Of a stretch of DNA of 8,673 nucleotides, positions 6,339 through 8,673 are shown one piece after another (the stretch's first letter is position 1; each line of letters opens with the position of its first letter). The position numbers were made by a program, and so were the translations under genes. Below the pieces are notes generated by a model. The model saw only the letters and a program-made list of their open reading frames with translations, ran no database searches and was not told the DNA's origin. This DNA is from an uncultured Fidelibacterota bacterium (GTDB lineage: Bacteria > Fidelibacterota > Marinisomatia > Marinisomatales > UBA8229), in contig CAJXJG010000066.1 of NCBI GenBank assembly GCA_913054425.1, positions 1-8,673 on the forward strand. The letters run 5' to 3'.

Positions 6339-7250
6339 TTGAAGCGCAGGGATTTCCTTAAATACAGTGCCTCAATCGCCGGGGGGCTGGCTGCGACAGG
6401 GCTCCGCGGATCTTTGCTCTCGGATATAAAAAAGCCTGTGGCTTTTAAAATATCTCTGGCAGAGTGGTCTCTGCACCGCGCTTTGAGAAGCAAAGATATT
6501 GACCATTTAGATTTTTATTCTATCGCGAAAAATAAATTTGACATTTCCGCCGTTGAATATGTGAACACCTTCTTTTTTGACAAGGCCAAGGATGCCACCT
6601 ATCTCAAGGAAATGAAAACACGGGCCCACGATCTCAATGTGAAAAGCCTGCTTATCATGTGTGACAGTGAGGGCAACCTGGGAGATCCTGATAATAGCAA
6701 ACGTAAAACTGCTGTGGAAAACCATTATAAATGGGCAGAAGCAGCGAAGTTTTTGGGCTGCCATTCCATCCGGGTAAATGCTCGCAGTGAAGGATCATAC
6801 CATGAGCAGATTGAATTAGCGGCCGATGGATTAAGACGGTTGACAGAATTCAGTGATTCCATGGGCATTAACACGATTGTCGAGAATCATGGCGGCCTTT
6901 CATCCAATGGTAAATGGCTTTCGGCAGTGATGGAAAAAGTGGATCACCCCCGCATGGGAACACTGCCCGACTTCGGTAATTTCAGGCTTGAAGGCGACGA
7001 ATGGTACGACCGGTATCAGGGAGTCAGGGAGCTCATGCACTACGCCAAAGCAGTGAGTGCTAAAAGTCATGAATTCGATACGAGCGGAAATGAAACTGGC
7101 ACCGACTACTATAAAATGATGAAAATTGTCTTAGACTCAGGTTATAACGGTTATGTGGGAATAGAATATGAAGGGACTACTCACAGCGAGATGGAAGGGA
7201 TTCGCCTGACACTTGAATTACTGAAAAAAGTGAGAGCATCTATTGGCTGA
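6339..7250 (+). CDS. Tat-signal TIM-barrel sugar isomerase/epimerase-like protein
   Basis: A xylose-isomerase-like TIM barrel (AP_endonuc_2, PF01261). From the TTG at 6339, one base after the DUF1080 stop, the protein is 303 residues and starts MKRRDFLKYS, a near-perfect twin-arginine signal at the expected place, with GCAGG about seven bases upstream. The ATG at 6291 is the alternative: it adds 16 residues and overlaps the upstream gene by 47 bases. After the signal come ISLAEWSL (38-45), a barrel of alternating strands and helices, and probable metal ligands E182 (VENHGG), D211 (PDFGNF), H244 (KSHEFD) and E276 (GIEYEG). These are the usual four for this divalent-metal-dependent superfamily. 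Reactions in the family include isomerisation, epimerisation, dehydration and hydration of keto-sugars. In this operon it probably processes the keto-sugar or enone released by the DUF1080 protein, in the periplasm. Confidence 0.88.
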   Translation: MKRRDFLKYSASIAGGLAATGLRGSLLSDIKKPVAFKISLAEWSLHRALRSKDIDHLDFYSIAKNKFDISAVEYVNTFFFDKAKDATYLKEMKTRAHDLNVKSLLIMCDSEGNLGDPDNSKRKTAVENHYKWAEAAKFLGCHSIRVNARSEGSYHEQIELAADGLRRLTEFSDSMGINTIVENHGGLSSNGKWLSAVMEKVDHPRMGTLPDFGNFRLEGDEWYDRYQGVRELMHYAKAVSAKSHEFDTSGNETGTDYYKMMKIVLDSGYNGYVGIEYEGTTHSEMEGIRLTLELLKKVRASIG

Positions 7251-7288
7251 TTATTACCAGTAATGAGTTATTCCAGAAATGATTGCTT

Positions 7289-8344
7289 ATGACAGTTTTG
7301 GATAAACTACCTTTTAAACCCATTCAATTAAAAGCCCTATTATTTTTGGGCTTTTTGTTCTTATGGATGGCATGCAGTTCACCTTTGAAATTATATACTT
7401 TTTCTGGGCAAACTATGGGTACGACGTATTCTGTAAAAATCGTTAGTGAAAATTCAGTGATAGATCATGGGAAGATTCAAAAAGGTATTGATTCTGTTTT
7501 AACATTGGTGAATCAGCATTTGTCAATCTGGGACCCAAATAGTGAGATCTCACAATTCAATCAAAATCGGCAACAAGTGTTGATAGTGGTTTCACCGCAT
7601 CTGAGAAATGTTATTTCCAAAAGTTTGGAAATTTCCGAGGCGACGAAGGGTGCTTTTGATATCACAGTATTTGATCTTATGAGTCTATGGGGTTTTGGTC
7701 CTAATCCGAGAGATGGATTACCCACACATGTTCAAATTGAAGAAATAAAAAATAGGACGGGGTATCAAAATATCATCATAGAGCCGGAAGCAGTAAGAAA
7801 ATTAAATCCTGATTTAAAACTGGATGTCAATGCCATTGCAAAAGGGTACGGTGTGGACCAAGTTTTTGAATGGATTCTTGAACAAGGTTTTGAAAGTGTT
7901 TTTGTTGAGATTGGCGGAGAAGTTCGCTGTGCAGGTAAAAACCAGAACGGCCAGCATTGGCGGGTGGGAATTATTGATCCTGAAATCTCTGCATCTCCCG
8001 GAGAAGAATTATCTGCAGTTGTAAATCTTGATGGAAAAGCCATGGCAACATCGGGGAATTATCGAAATTTCATTGAAATAAATGGTCAAATATTGGGTCA
8101 CACGATTGATCCAAGAACCGGTTACCCTGTTGAAACGGATGTGCTGTCCGTTTCAGTAATTACAAATTCCTGCATGGAAGCGGACGGTTGGGCTACCGCT
8201 CTTATGGTTTTGAATTTTGAAGAAGGGAATAAATTGGTGTCAGATAGAAAAGAGTTAAATGCACTCTGGATTGTTGAAACTATGGATGGACAAAGAAAAA
8301 TTGAAAAGACTGAGGGATTCATCATAGAAAACCCCAAGTATTAA
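7289..8344 (+). CDS. apbE: FAD:protein FMN transferase (ApbE family), lipoprotein
   Basis: A 351-residue ApbE (PF02424). It moves FMN from FAD onto a Thr/Ser of exported or membrane flavoproteins. A hydrophobic signal (LKALLFLGFLFLWMAC) ends in C29, a probable lipidation site, although Trp at -3 is unusual for a lipobox. Family motifs are complete: GQTMGTTYSV (40-49), WDPNSEISQFN (81-91), LDVNAIAKGYGVD (178-190), IGGEVRCAG (208-216), ATSGNY (253-258), GHTIDPRTGYP (270-280) and ADGWATAL (298-305), the last including the expected metal-site Asp. ATG 7289 is chosen; a TTG at 7283 would add two residues. The gene starts 38 bases after the TIM-barrel stop on the same strand, so read-through is possible. 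It looks more AT-rich than its upstream neighbours, so it may not be an original operon member. No NqrC/RnfG-type substrate is encoded here; the nearest candidate target motif is in the protein at 1583-3199. Confidence 0.93.
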   Translation: MTVLDKLPFKPIQLKALLFLGFLFLWMACSSPLKLYTFSGQTMGTTYSVKIVSENSVIDHGKIQKGIDSVLTLVNQHLSIWDPNSEISQFNQNRQQVLIVVSPHLRNVISKSLEISEATKGAFDITVFDLMSLWGFGPNPRDGLPTHVQIEEIKNRTGYQNIIIEPEAVRKLNPDLKLDVNAIAKGYGVDQVFEWILEQGFESVFVEIGGEVRCAGKNQNGQHWRVGIIDPEISASPGEELSAVVNLDGKAMATSGNYRNFIEINGQILGHTIDPRTGYPVETDVLSVSVITNSCMEADGWATALMVLNFEEGNKLVSDRKELNALWIVETMDGQRKIEKTEGFIIENPKY

Positions 8345-8367
8345 TATCAATGGTCTACTTGACAAGC

Positions 8368-8673
8368 TTATTGAATCAGTTTGAATGAGTCCCCCGGTTT
8401 TATTTCACCCTCTTTGACTATCCGGGCGTACCATCCGCGTCTATGCAAGATCGTATTTATAAAAGTAGTGATATGCTTCTGACCGATATAGGGGAGTAAA
8501 CCCAGGTTAGTACAAGGATCACATTCCAAGGATATTTCAATCGTTGAGTTTCCTGCCTTATACTGCTGTCCAACTTTGAATGTATCATGTGAATATCCTT
8601 TTACGGTGAGGTTTTCTCCAACATCACCAGGCTGAACAGGCCAGCCTTCTTGGTTCAATTCTTGTATTGTTTC
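8368..8673 (-). CDS. MOSC-domain protein, C-terminal part (runs off right edge)
   Basis: The frame is open from the right edge to a TAA at 8370-8368, giving the last 101 residues. It matches the MOSC domain (PF03473), the beta-barrel domain found at the C-terminus of molybdenum cofactor sulfurases and in stand-alone proteins such as YiiM and YuaD. Visible signatures are NQEGWPVQPGDVGENL, a G-hY-xG turn, the Cys-rich strand LECDPCTNL with the candidate sulfur-carrying Cys, and GWYARIVKEGEIKPGD near the end. A TTG at 8658 could be read as a start, but coding-like sequence continues upstream of it (E-T-I-Q-E), so the true start lies outside. Stand-alone MOSC proteins of this size act on Moco-dependent N-hydroxylated compound reduction or sulfur transfer; the exact role is unknown. 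It converges on apbE with only 23 bases between the stops. Confidence 0.85.
   Translation of the reverse strand, partial: ETIQELNQEGWPVQPGDVGENLTVKGYSHDTFKVGQQYKAGNSTIEISLECDPCTNLGLLPYIGQKHITTFINTILHRRGWYARIVKEGEIKPGDSFKLIQ

Noticed and set aside
7253..7264. Palindrome ATTACCAGTAAT between the TIM-barrel gene and apbE
   Set aside because: Five-base arms with a two-base loop cannot form a stable hairpin and no T-run follows, so it is not a terminator.
8345..8367. Possible bidirectional terminator between apbE and the MOSC gene
   Set aside because: The convergent layout invites one, but only an AAGCTT palindrome is present, with no GC-rich stem or T-tract.
1..8673. CRISPR arrays, insertion sequences, transposases or integrases
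   Set aside because: No regularly spaced repeats and no coding sequence with transposase or integrase motifs were seen on either strand.

Overview
The window looks like a chromosomal segment from a Gram-negative bacterium of the FCB group (Bacteroidota or the marine Marinimicrobia/SAR406 lineage). This placement is an inference from gene content: Tat-exported Gfo/Idh/MocA and TIM-barrel sugar enzymes, a DUF1080 protein, a nucleoside-symporter-like MFS and a lipoprotein ApbE. No single marker proves it. Base composition is moderately AT-rich. Some genes have a visible Shine-Dalgarno (GGAG, AGAGGG) and several appear to use TTG.

Layout. At the left edge is the start of a minus-strand metallo-beta-lactamase-fold hydrolase (1-273, continuing outside). 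Divergent from it is a small two-helix membrane protein (371-613). Its stop overlaps by ATGA the start of a severely truncated, frameshifted YbjQ/UPF0145-like remnant (610-698). A tRNA-Arg(UCU) follows at 768-841. Just downstream of it lies an imperfect second copy of the tRNA 3' end, split by an 18-base hairpin-forming insert (848-893). This could be a degraded attachment site.

The centre (1076-7250) is a tightly packed plus-strand operon of six genes: DoxX-like membrane protein, Tat-signal Gfo/Idh/MocA oxidoreductase, MFS transporter of the nucleoside:H+ symporter family, a signal-less Gfo/Idh/MocA oxidoreductase, a secreted DUF1080 (3-keto-disaccharide hydrolase family) protein, and a Tat-signal TIM-barrel sugar isomerase-like protein. 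Intergenic gaps are 1 to 12 bases. A lipoprotein ApbE (FAD:protein FMN transferase) follows 38 bases later on the same strand (7289-8344). A minus-strand MOSC-domain protein converges on it and runs off the right edge.

How they may work together (inference): the set matches the logic of the 3-keto-glycoside route, in which a Gfo/Idh/MocA enzyme oxidises C3 of a sugar in a glycoside, a DUF1080 protein cleaves the keto-glycoside by elimination or hydrolysis, and a TIM-barrel enzyme acts on the keto product. Here the first dehydrogenase, the DUF1080 protein and the TIM-barrel enzyme all carry export signals. The second dehydrogenase does not, and a sugar/nucleoside-type transporter lies between the two. 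This suggests cleavage in the periplasm, uptake of a keto-sugar, and reduction in the cytoplasm. DoxX, and possibly flavinylation by the nearby ApbE, are candidate answers to how the exported dehydrogenase is re-oxidised.
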